A stretch of 64,000 nt of DNA from NCBI GenBank assembly GCA_023400405.1, contig JAEXFD010000016.1, forward strand, positions 1-64,000. Direction: 5' to 3'. The DNA is from Pseudomonadota bacterium (GTDB lineage: Bacteria > Pseudomonadota > Alphaproteobacteria > Sphingomonadales > Sphingomonadaceae). A program made the position numbers and the translations under genes. Shown here one piece after another: positions 51,901 through 59,875 of the stretch. The stretch's first letter is position 1, and each line of letters starts with the position of its first letter. Below the pieces are notes generated by a model. It was not told the DNA's origin, did not search any database, and saw only the letters and a list, made by a program, of their open reading frames with translations.

Positions 51901-52627
51901 TCTGCCCAGCCAGAAGGAGCTCGATCGCCGCAGCGCGCTGCGGCAGAACGAGGGTGCTGGCGCCGCCTATCTCCGCGATCTCAAGCTCGATCGGCCACAG
52001 TTCATCGAGTCTGAAGAAGTGAAGTTGCTGCAGGCGTTCAACGAAGGCTTGGACGACAGCGTGAAGAAAGCGCTGCACCTGCATGGTATCTTCGGCGACA
52101 TCATCGGCGACCTCATCGACATGGCGATCAAGCAGGCGCTGATCAAACCGATCGCAGCCAAGCTGTTCGGCGGGGAAGACGCTGGCAGCGGTGGAGGCAT
52201 CGGCGGCTTCTTCAGCTCGATCGTGTCGGCTGCGGGTGCGGTCTTTGGCGGAGGCTCGCAGGGCAATCCGTCGGGCGTGCTGTCATTGTCGCATGAGAGT
52301 GGGCACCGCGCCAGCGGCGGCAATGTCGTTGGTGGGCAGCTTTACCGCGTGAATGAACTCGGGACTGAATATTTTCAGCCAGCGGCGTCGGGGCGTATCT
52401 ATCCGATGGGCGCCATGCCCAATGTGCGTGGTTCGAGCGGGCCCGGTCTGACGGTGATCGCACCCCAGCACTACGATCTCTCCGGGGTCGTGATGACCGA
52501 GGATTTGGTGAAGGGCTTGCGCGAGGATAATCGGCGCTATGCGAACGCGGTTGCAGCGCAGGCGGGCCATGCCGCTGTAGCAGCCGGCCCTGCTCGCATT
52601 CAGCGGATGCAGACGCTTGGGAGTTGA
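48977..52627 (+). CDS. Phage tail tape-measure protein
   Basis: 1216 residues. Tape-measure proteins set tail length and pass into the host during DNA entry. The N-terminal 130 residues form a charged coiled coil. The tape-measure domain spans about 270-470 (GGSTESARGALLQLSQLLQT; RAEEFNSVNEGAFPILQAVA; TSQEFFRAFLAG). A hydrophobic, membrane-like stretch runs at about 488-548 (AATVAARGIGAAVLGAFGGP). Long Gln/Glu/Arg helices lie at about 790-1010, and the usual glycine-rich C-terminal segment GGQLYRVNELGTEYFQPAAS is near 1120. GGAGG sits six bases before the ATG. No other tail gene is found nearby, which is the odd feature. Confidence 0.9.
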   Translation: MPADIVDSIVAELIIRDVEKYEAGYARVIAAHRKAAKSMDDLAAASTKMDAALAKGGSRQRATQDAEQSEQRVARSRRKRTDDAVAQDDRELRSAKKAAKEKADAEIAEAQRSARIREAVERGVAKSGVTPGSGRSLGTTVPRMGDGGQRLMASTSVRAIASADPAVEKEINHALLDQFDLRQRIRVADRESARSMQDELTAIRRAEEYRRAGLSHTEAAARAEREMAAIEQLRARKAADLSEHDLRRNQGQTASTLRSAAGVIGGYVTARELTEITDAYTKFTNRIKIAGVAQSEQRVVEDSLFASAQKYGVELNSLGDLYGKASQAAASFGGSQSDVLRFTDGVAAALKVQGGSTESARGALLQLSQLLQTGTVRAEEFNSVNEGAFPILQAVATGAERFGGSVAKLRQEVLSGTVTSQEFFRAFLAGSATLEERAAKSTLTTAAGFTTLKNALEVYIGRANEASGVSAAVGAGLHAIADNLDTLIPALAVVSTALGVGFVTNAVAATVAARGIGAAVLGAFGGPVGLAITAITVTLGAFAVAAADTEARVRAANAAYDEMQQRLQTAAGQAASAAGGVKGVGTDALGAIPKVNAFAGAVGSLAQALYDQARAARVARIELLQKRLTESQSAELGLAKDLPAERDSTAQFRRGDFLNNAGVLGRAFVGDTRSLLSGGRTDRDIRDAYSKQVQVSLGIMKELKEAQSAPITAGDLPGGAPTNPNATKIAKAQAEIADFEKLKAGASGKELTRINQAIALRERRIRFLQQGVSSEVANYAAGTGRRSGPSAETLEKRAEAERKRKIRDQEEYDRDLRQAQSGYLSEQADLTNDAAKRADVERERVRFQRDQLDKEIAAKGPGKDGTGEYTAEQVTTLQGINDQTADLRIASIDLAERRRIADDARSIDRAALDQQREQLQAQLGLADTVDERRKIALQILDLEYRQREAELRAVLAADSKATAAEKEIAQKQLDALPSQKELDRRSALRQNEGAGAAYLRDLKLDRPQFIESEEVKLLQAFNEGLDDSVKKALHLHGIFGDIIGDLIDMAIKQALIKPIAAKLFGGEDAGSGGGIGGFFSSIVSAAGAVFGGGSQGNPSGVLSLSHESGHRASGGNVVGGQLYRVNELGTEYFQPAASGRIYPMGAMPNVRGSSGPGLTVIAPQHYDLSGVVMTEDLVKGLREDNRRYANAVAAQAGHAAVAAGPARIQRMQTLGS

Positions 52628-52644
52628 AGGTTTATAGGGGCCTC

Positions 52645-52914
52645 ATGGATATAGAGGAACTGCACCATTTTAGTGGCGCGCTTACCGCTCAAAGATTCCT
52701 TTTGGAGAACTTGTGGGCCCTGCTTTTAGCCCAGCATCCTGACCCGCTGGACGCGCTAGCCCATACTAGGGACGAGATGCTGCGCCAGATGGAGATCCCG
52801 AATCCAAGAAGCGTCGCGTCCCCGGAGACATTCGTTGTCCTGCAGCATGCGACAGACCAGATGGAACGCTTCTGGCGGGCCGTCGAGGATCGACTTCGTT
52901 CCACCAAACGCTAG
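52645..52914 (+). CDS. Small hypothetical protein after the tape measure
   Basis: 89 residues from the ATG at 52645 (TAGGGG upstream); a TTG at 52624 overlapping the tape-measure stop is the alternative. MDIEELHHFSGALTAQRFLL and RFWRAVEDRLRSTKR suggest a small all-helical protein. Probably cotranscribed with the tape measure. Not recognised. Confidence 0.55.
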   Translation: MDIEELHHFSGALTAQRFLLENLWALLLAQHPDPLDALAHTRDEMLRQMEIPNPRSVASPETFVVLQHATDQMERFWRAVEDRLRSTKR

Positions 52915-52937
52915 TTCTTCGAGCAGAGCTCTATCGA

Positions 52938-53126
52938 TTAGCTGCGACCATTTCCTCGAATTGCGTCTATAACGCCGGCCGAGCATGCGAAAACCGTGCC
53001 CGCGACGAACATGAAGCCGCCCACCATGATGCACGCCATCATGCCGGCCGCTTCGCCCGCCGCAATACCGCCGAGCGCCGCGACCCCCGCGCCGACTACC
53101 AGCAATCCGATTCCTGCGAAGCGCAT
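52938..53126 (-). CDS. Small membrane protein
   Basis: 62 residues from the ATG at 53126, which has AGGAG eight bases upstream. Two hydrophobic helices, FAGIGLLVVGAGVAALGGIA and GMMACIMVGGFMFVAGTVFA, with a short basic tail. Function unknown; phage-type small membrane proteins include holins and superinfection-exclusion proteins, but nothing here decides. Confidence 0.5.
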   Translation of the reverse strand: MRFAGIGLLVVGAGVAALGGIAAGEAAGMMACIMVGGFMFVAGTVFACSAGVIDAIRGNGRS

Positions 53127-53137
53127 GGCATCTCTCC

Positions 53138-53479
53138 TCACCGGATCAATTCCCGATTGCCGGCATCCAGCCAAGCTATGATTTCCTCGGCATGACGTCG
53201 ATCACAGTTCGGCTCTTGCAGCAAGTCGAGGAAAGCCGCCTCACGATCGGTTGCCAGCATAGTTGCCCACTCTCCAGGGCTTCGCCGGGAACTGCGGACA
53301 ATGCGTATCGAACGCATGCGAAGACCAATGTCATGCTCGAGCTTTACCACGACAGCGCGCTGATAAATGACGTTCGCCCGACTTGCGCTTACGCCGAGAG
53401 CCTCACCGATTGCCTGGAACCTCGCACCAGCTTCCCGCATCTCGAGCGCGATCCGATGTCGATCTCGTATCATCGGCAC
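53138..53479 (-). CDS. Helix-turn-helix protein
   Basis: 113 residues. RFQAIGEALGVSASRANVIY at about 20-39 is a clear sigma-70 region-4-like helix-turn-helix. The C-terminal half (AAFLDLLQEPNCDRRHAEEI) is of unknown role. The start is a GTG at 53479 or ATG at 53473. Read in the same direction as the recombinase, which lies 26 bases upstream on its transcript. Confidence 0.55.
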   Translation of the reverse strand: MPMIRDRHRIALEMREAGARFQAIGEALGVSASRANVIYQRAVVVKLEHDIGLRMRSIRIVRSSRRSPGEWATMLATDREAAFLDLLQEPNCDRRHAEEIIAWLDAGNRELIR

Positions 53480-53505
53480 GGATTATCCGATCACCAGATC
53501 GGTAT

Positions 53506-55206
53506 CTAGGGCGCATCCGGTGCGCCCGATGCATGTTGTGGGGCCACCGCCGTCTTCTGCTTGCCGGCCCGTCGCGCCGCCGCCCTGGCTTTCCCAGCTC
53601 GGCTCCAGATGTCGAAGCGGCGGTTCTCTATCCCGGCCCGCGCATATGCGTTCAGTAGTGAGCCGAATCGCGTCGTGAAAAGCTGGGGCGTGGGCGAAAG
53701 AGCGTCTTCGCGAATAATCTGCGCGGTGACGTAACCATGCTGCTTGTGAAGGCGGCGCAGGCATTCGATCAGATCGTCATCGCTGAACCTGCTGGCGAGT
53801 TCAGACCACCGAGGCGTCGCGATTCTTCGGGGCGGTTCACCCGCTCGCCTGGCCTTGAGTCGCTCATGGCCCAGCCGTTGCAGCTCCGTTCGACCGTAGG
53901 GGACGCCCGCCAGCCGATAGGCCTCGGTCAGCTTGCCGAAGTGGAATTGGAGGGTGTTGACGCTCGGGACCGTCGGATCGGCATTGATCACGTCCTCGTT
54001 CACATAACCAAGGCGTTCATGAAGTTGCCGTAGCCGCAGGAGTATCTCGTCCTTGGTCAAACGGGGCCGGCCGCCGCGAGGGCGCCACCATCCGTCCGGC
54101 TCGTAGCCGACCAGTTCATACACGCGTTGGATGGTGCCGAACTGCTTGCGCAGGACGGTTGTGCTTTGGGTGTAGGGGCACTGATCTATCAGCTTGCCAG
54201 TGAGATAGCCTTTCGCGCGAAGCAGGCGCGCCACCGCCGCCAGATTTTCGTCGGGTGACGCGCCATGCCGGCGGATACGCAATCGCCGCGCGGCACTGTC
54301 GAACTGGACGCGGCTGATAAGCGGTTCCGTCACCTTCGTCCTGACCAGCGCCTCGGGCGGATTCTTTTGGGATTTAGACTTCAACCGCTGGGTAGTGCGA
54401 TTGAAGACGTAGACCCCCAGAGCGAGTTCGTCGGAAAGAATGCGGCGAACGAGGGATTCACCCCAAGTGGCGCGATCTCCAGCTGGGATGCCAAGATCCG
54501 TGAGGCGTTTTACGATACGCCGGATGCTCAGCCGCTCGCGTGTATACCAAGCGAAGATGTCTCGGATGACCTGCACCTCTTCGGCTGGCCCGATCGCATA
54601 AACGACGCGCTGATTATTGAGCGCCTTGGTCTGCCCGCGCTCCAGTTTCTGGATGGGTCGGTCGTTTTCATCGACCAATATGCGGTCGAAGCCATATCGG
54701 CGGGGGCCGCCGAGCTTGTGACCGATCTTCGCTTGGAGAAGCTGGGCATGCAGCACCTTGTTCGACAACTCGCGGCTGAATTCCGCGGCCTGCAACCGCT
54801 TGATCTGCTTCAACAGCGCCATCACCGGGGTGCCGTCGTTCTCGAAGAGCTCCGCGCAATAGATGATCGGGGCGCCTGCCTCGAAGCAGATGAATTCGTA
54901 ATGGCCGGCCTGGTCGAGATTTTGGAACCGGCCCCAGCGGCTCACGTCTAGGACGAGGATCCGCTCGAAGGGTCGTGTTGGCTTGATCACGTCGGCCAAC
55001 AGGGCCTGGAGTCCCGGGCGTTCCCGTAGCGTCAGCCCGCTCTCGCCAGGATCCGTGTAGGTTTTGACTATGTTGAACCCGTGTTGGGCCGCATAGGCCG
55101 AGATCGCGCGCGCTTGGTTCCTGATCGAGTAGCGCTGGTGCTCCTTCGACATGCGCAGGTATTGCGCCGCGGGTATGAGCGGTTGCTGGAAGGACGCGTC
55201 GGGCAT
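53506..55206 (-). CDS. Serine recombinase with repeated DNA-binding tail
   Basis: Resolvase/invertase-type recombinase. The catalytic N-terminal domain has YLRMSKEHQRYSIRNQ, with the nucleophile serine in R-x-S, and the conserved VLDVSRWGRFQN and ALLKQIKRLQAAEFSRELS. A recombinase domain with YGFDRILVDEN and IFAWYTRERLSIRRIVKRLT follows. The last 220 residues contain three related repeats of about 45 residues, each ending in a Phe-Gly-(x)-Leu-x-x-x-Tyr-x-x-(A/V)G pattern (FGTIQRVYELVGY, FGKLTEAYRLAGV, FGSLLNAYARAGI). They resemble homing-endonuclease-associated repeats. 566 residues from the ATG at 55206; the longer start at 55287 lacks support. Confidence 0.85.
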   Translation of the reverse strand: MPDASFQQPLIPAAQYLRMSKEHQRYSIRNQARAISAYAAQHGFNIVKTYTDPGESGLTLRERPGLQALLADVIKPTRPFERILVLDVSRWGRFQNLDQAGHYEFICFEAGAPIIYCAELFENDGTPVMALLKQIKRLQAAEFSRELSNKVLHAQLLQAKIGHKLGGPRRYGFDRILVDENDRPIQKLERGQTKALNNQRVVYAIGPAEEVQVIRDIFAWYTRERLSIRRIVKRLTDLGIPAGDRATWGESLVRRILSDELALGVYVFNRTTQRLKSKSQKNPPEALVRTKVTEPLISRVQFDSAARRLRIRRHGASPDENLAAVARLLRAKGYLTGKLIDQCPYTQSTTVLRKQFGTIQRVYELVGYEPDGWWRPRGGRPRLTKDEILLRLRQLHERLGYVNEDVINADPTVPSVNTLQFHFGKLTEAYRLAGVPYGRTELQRLGHERLKARRAGEPPRRIATPRWSELASRFSDDDLIECLRRLHKQHGYVTAQIIREDALSPTPQLFTTRFGSLLNAYARAGIENRRFDIWSRAGKARAAARRAGKQKTAVAPQHASGAPDAP

Positions 55207-55538
55207 CTCGAACACTCCGGTTCGCCAGACCCCTATACTACCACTTTGTCGATGCGCTGGCACGTCAGCAGATCTCAGCGACGGCACCAGCCGACAGAAG
55301 CGATGGTCCGCTAAAATGGCGTGTAATCCACAGGGTGGTTCTAGAAAATCGAGTCACCTCAATGACTTAGCAAGGTATTGAATTAGCGAGGTTTTCGTGA
55401 GATTCTGGCCCCGGCGGGATACGCCGGAATAAAGCTCCTATCTCGCGTTCCATGAAGCGCGGGGAACCAGTCGGACGGCCGTCCTAGAAGTGGCGACCTA
55501 CCTGCCGAATGGCCAACGGAGTCCGGGGCCCGCCACCC
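55207..55538. other. Gap between the recombinase and the DUF3800 gene
   Basis: 332 bases with no supported gene. It holds a short CCGGCG/CGCCGG hairpin near 55413-55429. As sequence upstream of a large serine recombinase, it could contain that enzyme's attachment site, but no repeated core is seen inside the window. Confidence 0.5.
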
Positions 55539-56369
55539 TTAGAATTGATAGCCGAAATGTTCGAAGAAGGGCTTGCTGGCGCCGGGCACATCGGCCTGAT
55601 GAGGCAAGGGCCAGACAGTAAGACCTAGATTGGCGGCAAGGCCAGCTTGGTCAGCTGCGATTATCGGGCGCAGCGCCTTTGCTGGTTCCATGTCCCACAC
55701 TGGGGAAGCGGAGTTTGCGGCCTGATAGACGGCGCTCGCGATCGTGTCGGCGATCTGGCAGCCCGCGACCTTCTCTGCGGGTTCGATTGTCCAATGGCTC
55801 TGATCCAGCATGGGCGACTGCAACCCGCCCCCGTTCAGCACCAAAGTTCCCGCCGCCACCTGCATACGCAGCGTCTCGAAATAGGCGAACATGTGCCGAT
55901 AGTCGTGACCGCCGCGGCGAGCGAAAACAATCTGCAAAGGTTCAGGCTCGGTGCCCGCGTCGCGGTGCCACAGGATTGCCCACCTTGTGATGCGCTCTAG
56001 CAGCAGCCGGGTGCACCAGTTGTAGAACTGGTCTGCGCGGTCGAGCTTGCCCAGCTTGGGGTTGATATGATCTCGCATGTTGGATTTATGAGACGCCACG
56101 CAGAATGCCTTGAGCGGCTTAGTTGCGAGATGCTCGCAGACCGGAACTCGACGACCCTGGGTAATGCGCGTGAAATGCAGTTGCGGACTTTGCCGCGTTG
56201 CCGCGAGATCTCGCAGCTCCTTCACCCACCGAATGGGGGCTTGCCGTCGAGCATGTCGAACCACAGCAGCGCCCAAGCACAACCATTCGTGTCGCCCCGG
56301 CAGATAGCCTAGTCCGTCGCGAATGCCAGGATCGCCGGCCTCGTCGATGAAGATGGTGAGCGCGGCCAT
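55539..56369 (-). CDS. DUF3800 family protein
   Basis: 276 residues. The N-terminal FIDEAGDPGIRDG is the DUF3800 signature, with acidic residues in the family's RNase H-like active site. PQLHFTRITQGRR and KVAGCQIADTIASAVYQAAN, with a conserved Asp in a helix, follow. DUF3800 proteins are common in mobile elements and defence-linked loci; the reaction is unproven. Divergent from the TIGR02391-like gene with 162 bases between. Confidence 0.82.
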   Translation of the reverse strand: MAALTIFIDEAGDPGIRDGLGYLPGRHEWLCLGAAVVRHARRQAPIRWVKELRDLAATRQSPQLHFTRITQGRRVPVCEHLATKPLKAFCVASHKSNMRDHINPKLGKLDRADQFYNWCTRLLLERITRWAILWHRDAGTEPEPLQIVFARRGGHDYRHMFAYFETLRMQVAAGTLVLNGGGLQSPMLDQSHWTIEPAEKVAGCQIADTIASAVYQAANSASPVWDMEPAKALRPIIAADQAGLAANLGLTVWPLPHQADVPGASKPFFEHFGYQF

Positions 56370-56531
56370 TCCAACGATTTATGCTGTGAACCTCGGCGGA
56401 GTCGAATCGATACTACACCGGAATGACGATCTGATCAGAGGCATTCGTTGCGACACCGCATACTGTCGCTTAGGTTCACGGTATCAGCGAAGTAGATTCA
56501 CTCCGACGTCGGACAGCGGGCTTGATGACCT

Positions 56532-57280
56532 ATGAATTCCTTGGCGACTCTCATCCCGGATGTCGAACTGCTCTTAGCGTTGCCGCCAGAACAGGTTGGC
56601 CGCCAGGTGCTCAAGCTCGCTGCGCAAGCGCAGCAGAGCGGCATCTTTAGCAAAGGCGCGGTGATTGGCGCGATCGGCTATTTGGGGAGGGGTTCAGTTA
56701 CGAAAGCGGGCCGGGCTACGCGACCCATCGAAAGGAAGAAGTGGAACTCGCCGCGGCGGAAGCGTGGCAGTGGTTGCTGAATAATCTGCTGATCGTCCCC
56801 GCGCCCGAACCAAACAATAGCTTTTCGCGCCTGTCCCGCCGCGGTCGTGCCCTGCTCAACGACGATGCGGCCTTCGAGACCTACGCAGCTGCATCCCAGT
56901 TGCCCAAGGCCCTGTTGCACCCGTTGATTGCCGACGAAGTGTGGGTCCAGCTTGCACAAGGGAAGTTGGCTGTCGCGGTGTTCATCGCATTTCGAGCTGT
57001 TGAGGAAGCCGTGCGAGATGCGGCTGGCTTTGCGACGGATGACCATGGCGTTCCGATGATGCGGCGCGCCTTCCACAAGGACAATGGGCCGCTCACCCGT
57101 GCCGATGACCCGGAAGCGGAGAAGGAGGCTCTGTCATCGCTGTTCGCAGGCGCGATCGGCTCCTACAAGAACCCTCACTCGCATCGCACCGTTGAGATTG
57201 AAGATGCTCGAGAGGCGCAGGAAATGGTGCTGCTTGCATCGCACTTGTTGCGGATCGTGGACAGCCGGCGGCGCAGCTAG
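56532..57280 (+). pseudogene. Frameshifted TIGR02391-like gene
   Basis: The 5' part, from the ATG at 56532, encodes LLLALPPEQVGRQVLKLAAQ and continues to about 56684. The 3' part, in another frame from about 56687, encodes GFSYESGPGY, ATHRKEEVELAAAEAWQWLL and the family hallmark LFAGAIGSYKNPHSHRTVEI, ending ASHLLRIVDSRRRS. The switch falls in the run TTGGGGAGGGG (56682-56692): one extra G would join both parts as YLGEGFSYESG. The combined protein of about 250 residues fits the family. It could be a true null, a slippage-expressed gene or a sequencing error. Confidence 0.75.
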
Positions 57281-57446
57281 GCTCACGATCGGCACCGCGC
57301 CTGACGTGCACGGTCCAATGCCCATGGATAGGTTGCCAGCATTCGCCAGGCGTGCACGAACCCAGCAATGCGGGGAAATGGCTCAGTCTGGACACTTGGA
57401 GACGGGAGCTACCTGCCCTTAACCGGCGGCGTGCGACGATACTCGC

Positions 57447-58877
57447 ATGGACGGATTCCTGGGCATTGAAGGTGTCGACCACTTCGGGACGCACGAAACG
57501 CACTGGTCTGTTGAGACAACCGTCATCGCAACAGCCCGCCCGGCTTGCCCGAATTGCGGTCCTCACGGGCGCATGGAGAGCAAGGGTCTAATAGCACGCC
57601 GGATCAAGGACACGCCCGCGCGGGGAAAGCCTTCGGCCATTTCAGTGGAGCGGCGACGTTATAAGTGCCTCGTATGCGGCACCAGCGTCACCCAGAAGGG
57701 GCCCGCTACAGGCAAGGGACCAACCAAGGACGGCCGGAAGAATGTCACCGGTCGACTGCTGCTCTACATCCAGAACCAGGTGACCAAGCGTCCAATCCGG
57801 CAAGTCGCGAAAGAGACCGGCGTCCCCGTCGCCACCGTGCGCGACATCGCGCTCGAGCTTGCCGATGCGCTGGCGAAGAACCATCGGTTTCCAACGCCAG
57901 CCGTGCTCGGCATGGATGGGCTCAAGATGAACGGCACCGAATACATGGTGATCGGCGACGCTGACGATGGGCACTTGATCGCAATCGTCGAGCCAGCGAC
58001 CACGAAGGCGGTCCGGCAATGGATGAAGGATTACGGGCTCGACGTCGGGGCGGTGGACGTCTTCGTCTCGGACATGCACTCGGTCAACACGTCAATGGCG
58101 AGGCATGAACTTCGGAGTGCGCTGCACATCGCCGACAAGTGGCATGTCGTCCACAACTACCAGAAGATCCTGTCCCGCGCGGTCGATGTCGCGGTGTCTG
58201 ACCTACGCGCCGGCAACGACAAGAAGGGGGTGGAGCGCAACCTCGAACTCGCGCAGGCGCTCGACGACCTCAAGCCAGCCGTGATGTCGGTGAGCCATGC
58301 TCGGCTCCGCAAGCGCCGGCGGCACCGCAAGGGCGATCAGCACGCCATCGACTTCGGCAGCGATCTGAAGCCGATTCTCGACAGGGTAGAAGGCGTCAGT
58401 CGTGCATATTGGGCCCGCTACGACCTGATCGATATGTATCAGGCCATCACGCTTACCCAAGCCAGAGAATGCCGGGATCGCTGCATCGAGCGCTTGATCC
58501 CATTGTTGGATGACGACAGCCTGGCGCCAGATGTGCGGAGCTATATCGGTCACCTGACGCGCAACGAGGACGCCATCTTCAACTACTTCAAGCGCGTCCG
58601 CGTCCGGCGGAACGGCAAGATTCGCGGGCCAACGACCAATACGCTTGAGCAGCGCAACGGCATGATCAGGGCGATATGGCGGTCTGGAAAGGGCATCCCC
58701 ACCCTGCCCCTGATCCGCTTGAGGGCCATCTATGGCCAATGGACGTTCGGGCTCGACATCGTGCAGTGTGCCGCCGCGGGATGTCCGACATTCCACGGTC
58801 CCTTGATAGGTCCACCCGTGCCGCTACATATGCAGCACCCCGGGACGGGATGGCGATGCCCAACGCACGCCATCTAA
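57447..58877 (+). CDS. ISL3-family transposase
   Basis: DDE transposase, 476 residues. An N-terminal zinc-finger pair (CPNCG near residue 34; CLVCGTSVTQKG near 74), a helix-turn-helix (RPIRQVAKETGVPVATVRDI), then the catalytic core with VLGMDGLKMNGTEYMVIGDA, FVSDMHSVNTSMAR, DKWHVVHNYQKIL and the Glu-region TNTLEQRNGMIRAIWRSGKG. It appears intact. Terminal inverted repeats were not found with confidence, so only the gene is bounded. Confidence 0.88.
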   Translation: MDGFLGIEGVDHFGTHETHWSVETTVIATARPACPNCGPHGRMESKGLIARRIKDTPARGKPSAISVERRRYKCLVCGTSVTQKGPATGKGPTKDGRKNVTGRLLLYIQNQVTKRPIRQVAKETGVPVATVRDIALELADALAKNHRFPTPAVLGMDGLKMNGTEYMVIGDADDGHLIAIVEPATTKAVRQWMKDYGLDVGAVDVFVSDMHSVNTSMARHELRSALHIADKWHVVHNYQKILSRAVDVAVSDLRAGNDKKGVERNLELAQALDDLKPAVMSVSHARLRKRRRHRKGDQHAIDFGSDLKPILDRVEGVSRAYWARYDLIDMYQAITLTQARECRDRCIERLIPLLDDDSLAPDVRSYIGHLTRNEDAIFNYFKRVRVRRNGKIRGPTTNTLEQRNGMIRAIWRSGKGIPTLPLIRLRAIYGQWTFGLDIVQCAAAGCPTFHGPLIGPPVPLHMQHPGTGWRCPTHAI

Positions 58878-58894
58878 CGGCGGATCCAGCCTTG

Positions 58895-58972
58895 ATTAAC
58901 CAAGAGCCCCCCGCCCTCCCGCGCGGCGGGAGCGGCTGAACTCAGCGTAGTGCTGGGGGGCAGATGGTTAAT
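58895..58972. repeat. Large imperfect inverted repeat after the transposase
   Basis: Outer arms ATTAACCAAGAGCCCCCC (58895-58912) and GGGGGGCAGATGGTTAAT (58955-58972) match at 15 of 18 positions, with an inner CTCCCGC/GCGGGAG hairpin. This could be an insertion-sequence end structure or a two-way terminator. Confidence 0.7.
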
Positions 58973-59026
58973 TCATTCAACCGGCCGCAACAGAATTATG
59001 CTTCGCGAGTCGCGGTTGCGACGACC

Positions 59027-59875
59027 TTAGCCGGCGTGAGCGTCGTGCGTGTTGATCTCGTCCTGGATGAGGTCGATTAGAGCATCCACTTGGGACTCTT
59101 CGAATACATCCGGCGTGAGCGCGCTCGCCCTCAAGAGATCAATGGCACGGCGGTAATCGTCGACGAGCGCGCCGTTTGATGGCGCTCCGACGATGAAGTG
59201 AGGGCGCACCTGTTCGGGGGCCCGCGACAACCCGGTCATATGCCCGGACCAGCGAGCGGCTTTTTCCCTGATGCTATCGCCGGACGCTAGATCGAACGAC
59301 AACGGTTGGTAGCAATGCCAGGCGCCGTTTTTCCAAGCGTGCTCGAACTCAACCTTGTCGATCGGGGACACAATAACTTTCGGTTGGAGGCGTTCCGCCA
59401 GATTGCGTTCGGCGAGCCTTTCCCGCACGGGCTGCCAGACCGCAGCATCGTCGCGGCCAGTCCGCGCGCTTTCGTCGTATAGGCCCACGAAGCGGGAATA
59501 GAGCTTATCAAGCGTTGCTTGCGGATCGCGAGTGATCCCCGACCCCATTGCGCTCCAGATTAAGCTGGAATCATCATCCGGAAGCGCTGCGCGCGCGAGC
59601 GTAGCGGCGTCCGTATCGACAACGAACATGCCAGTCATATTGTGTTCGCGAAGACGGATCACGCCCCGTTCGACCGCCTGTAAGCCACTCATGAGGTGGG
59701 CTTTTTCCATGTCGGGGAACATCTTTGAAAGGCGGCCGATCGTGCGGCGAACCTTAGCCCCCAAGAAGCCCATGTCGGCACAGTGCACGACGACGCCGAC
59801 GTTCGCGACCTCCCCCGCCAGCGGATCATGGCGGTAGCGAAGCAGAACGTAGGTGTATGTTTTGCCGTCTCTCAT
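59027..59875 (-). CDS. DUF3037 family protein
   Basis: 282 residues. The N-terminal pattern TYTYVLLRYRHDPLAGEVAN followed by VGVVVHCADM is the DUF3037 signature. The rest includes LPDDDSSLIWSAMGSGITRD and KVEFEHAWKNGAWHCYQPLS. Function unknown. The ATG at 59875 overlaps the stop of the HipA-like kinase gene (ATGA), so the two are translated together and probably act together. Confidence 0.8.
   Translation of the reverse strand: MRDGKTYTYVLLRYRHDPLAGEVANVGVVVHCADMGFLGAKVRRTIGRLSKMFPDMEKAHLMSGLQAVERGVIRLREHNMTGMFVVDTDAATLARAALPDDDSSLIWSAMGSGITRDPQATLDKLYSRFVGLYDESARTGRDDAAVWQPVRERLAERNLAERLQPKVIVSPIDKVEFEHAWKNGAWHCYQPLSFDLASGDSIREKAARWSGHMTGLSRAPEQVRPHFIVGAPSNGALVDDYRRAIDLLRASALTPDVFEESQVDALIDLIQDEINTHDAHAG

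Noticed and set aside
40279..58879. GCCATCTAACG at 40279-40289 and 58869-58879 as an att repeat pair
   Set aside because: Eleven bases only; the second copy overlaps the transposase stop codon. Chance is sufficient.
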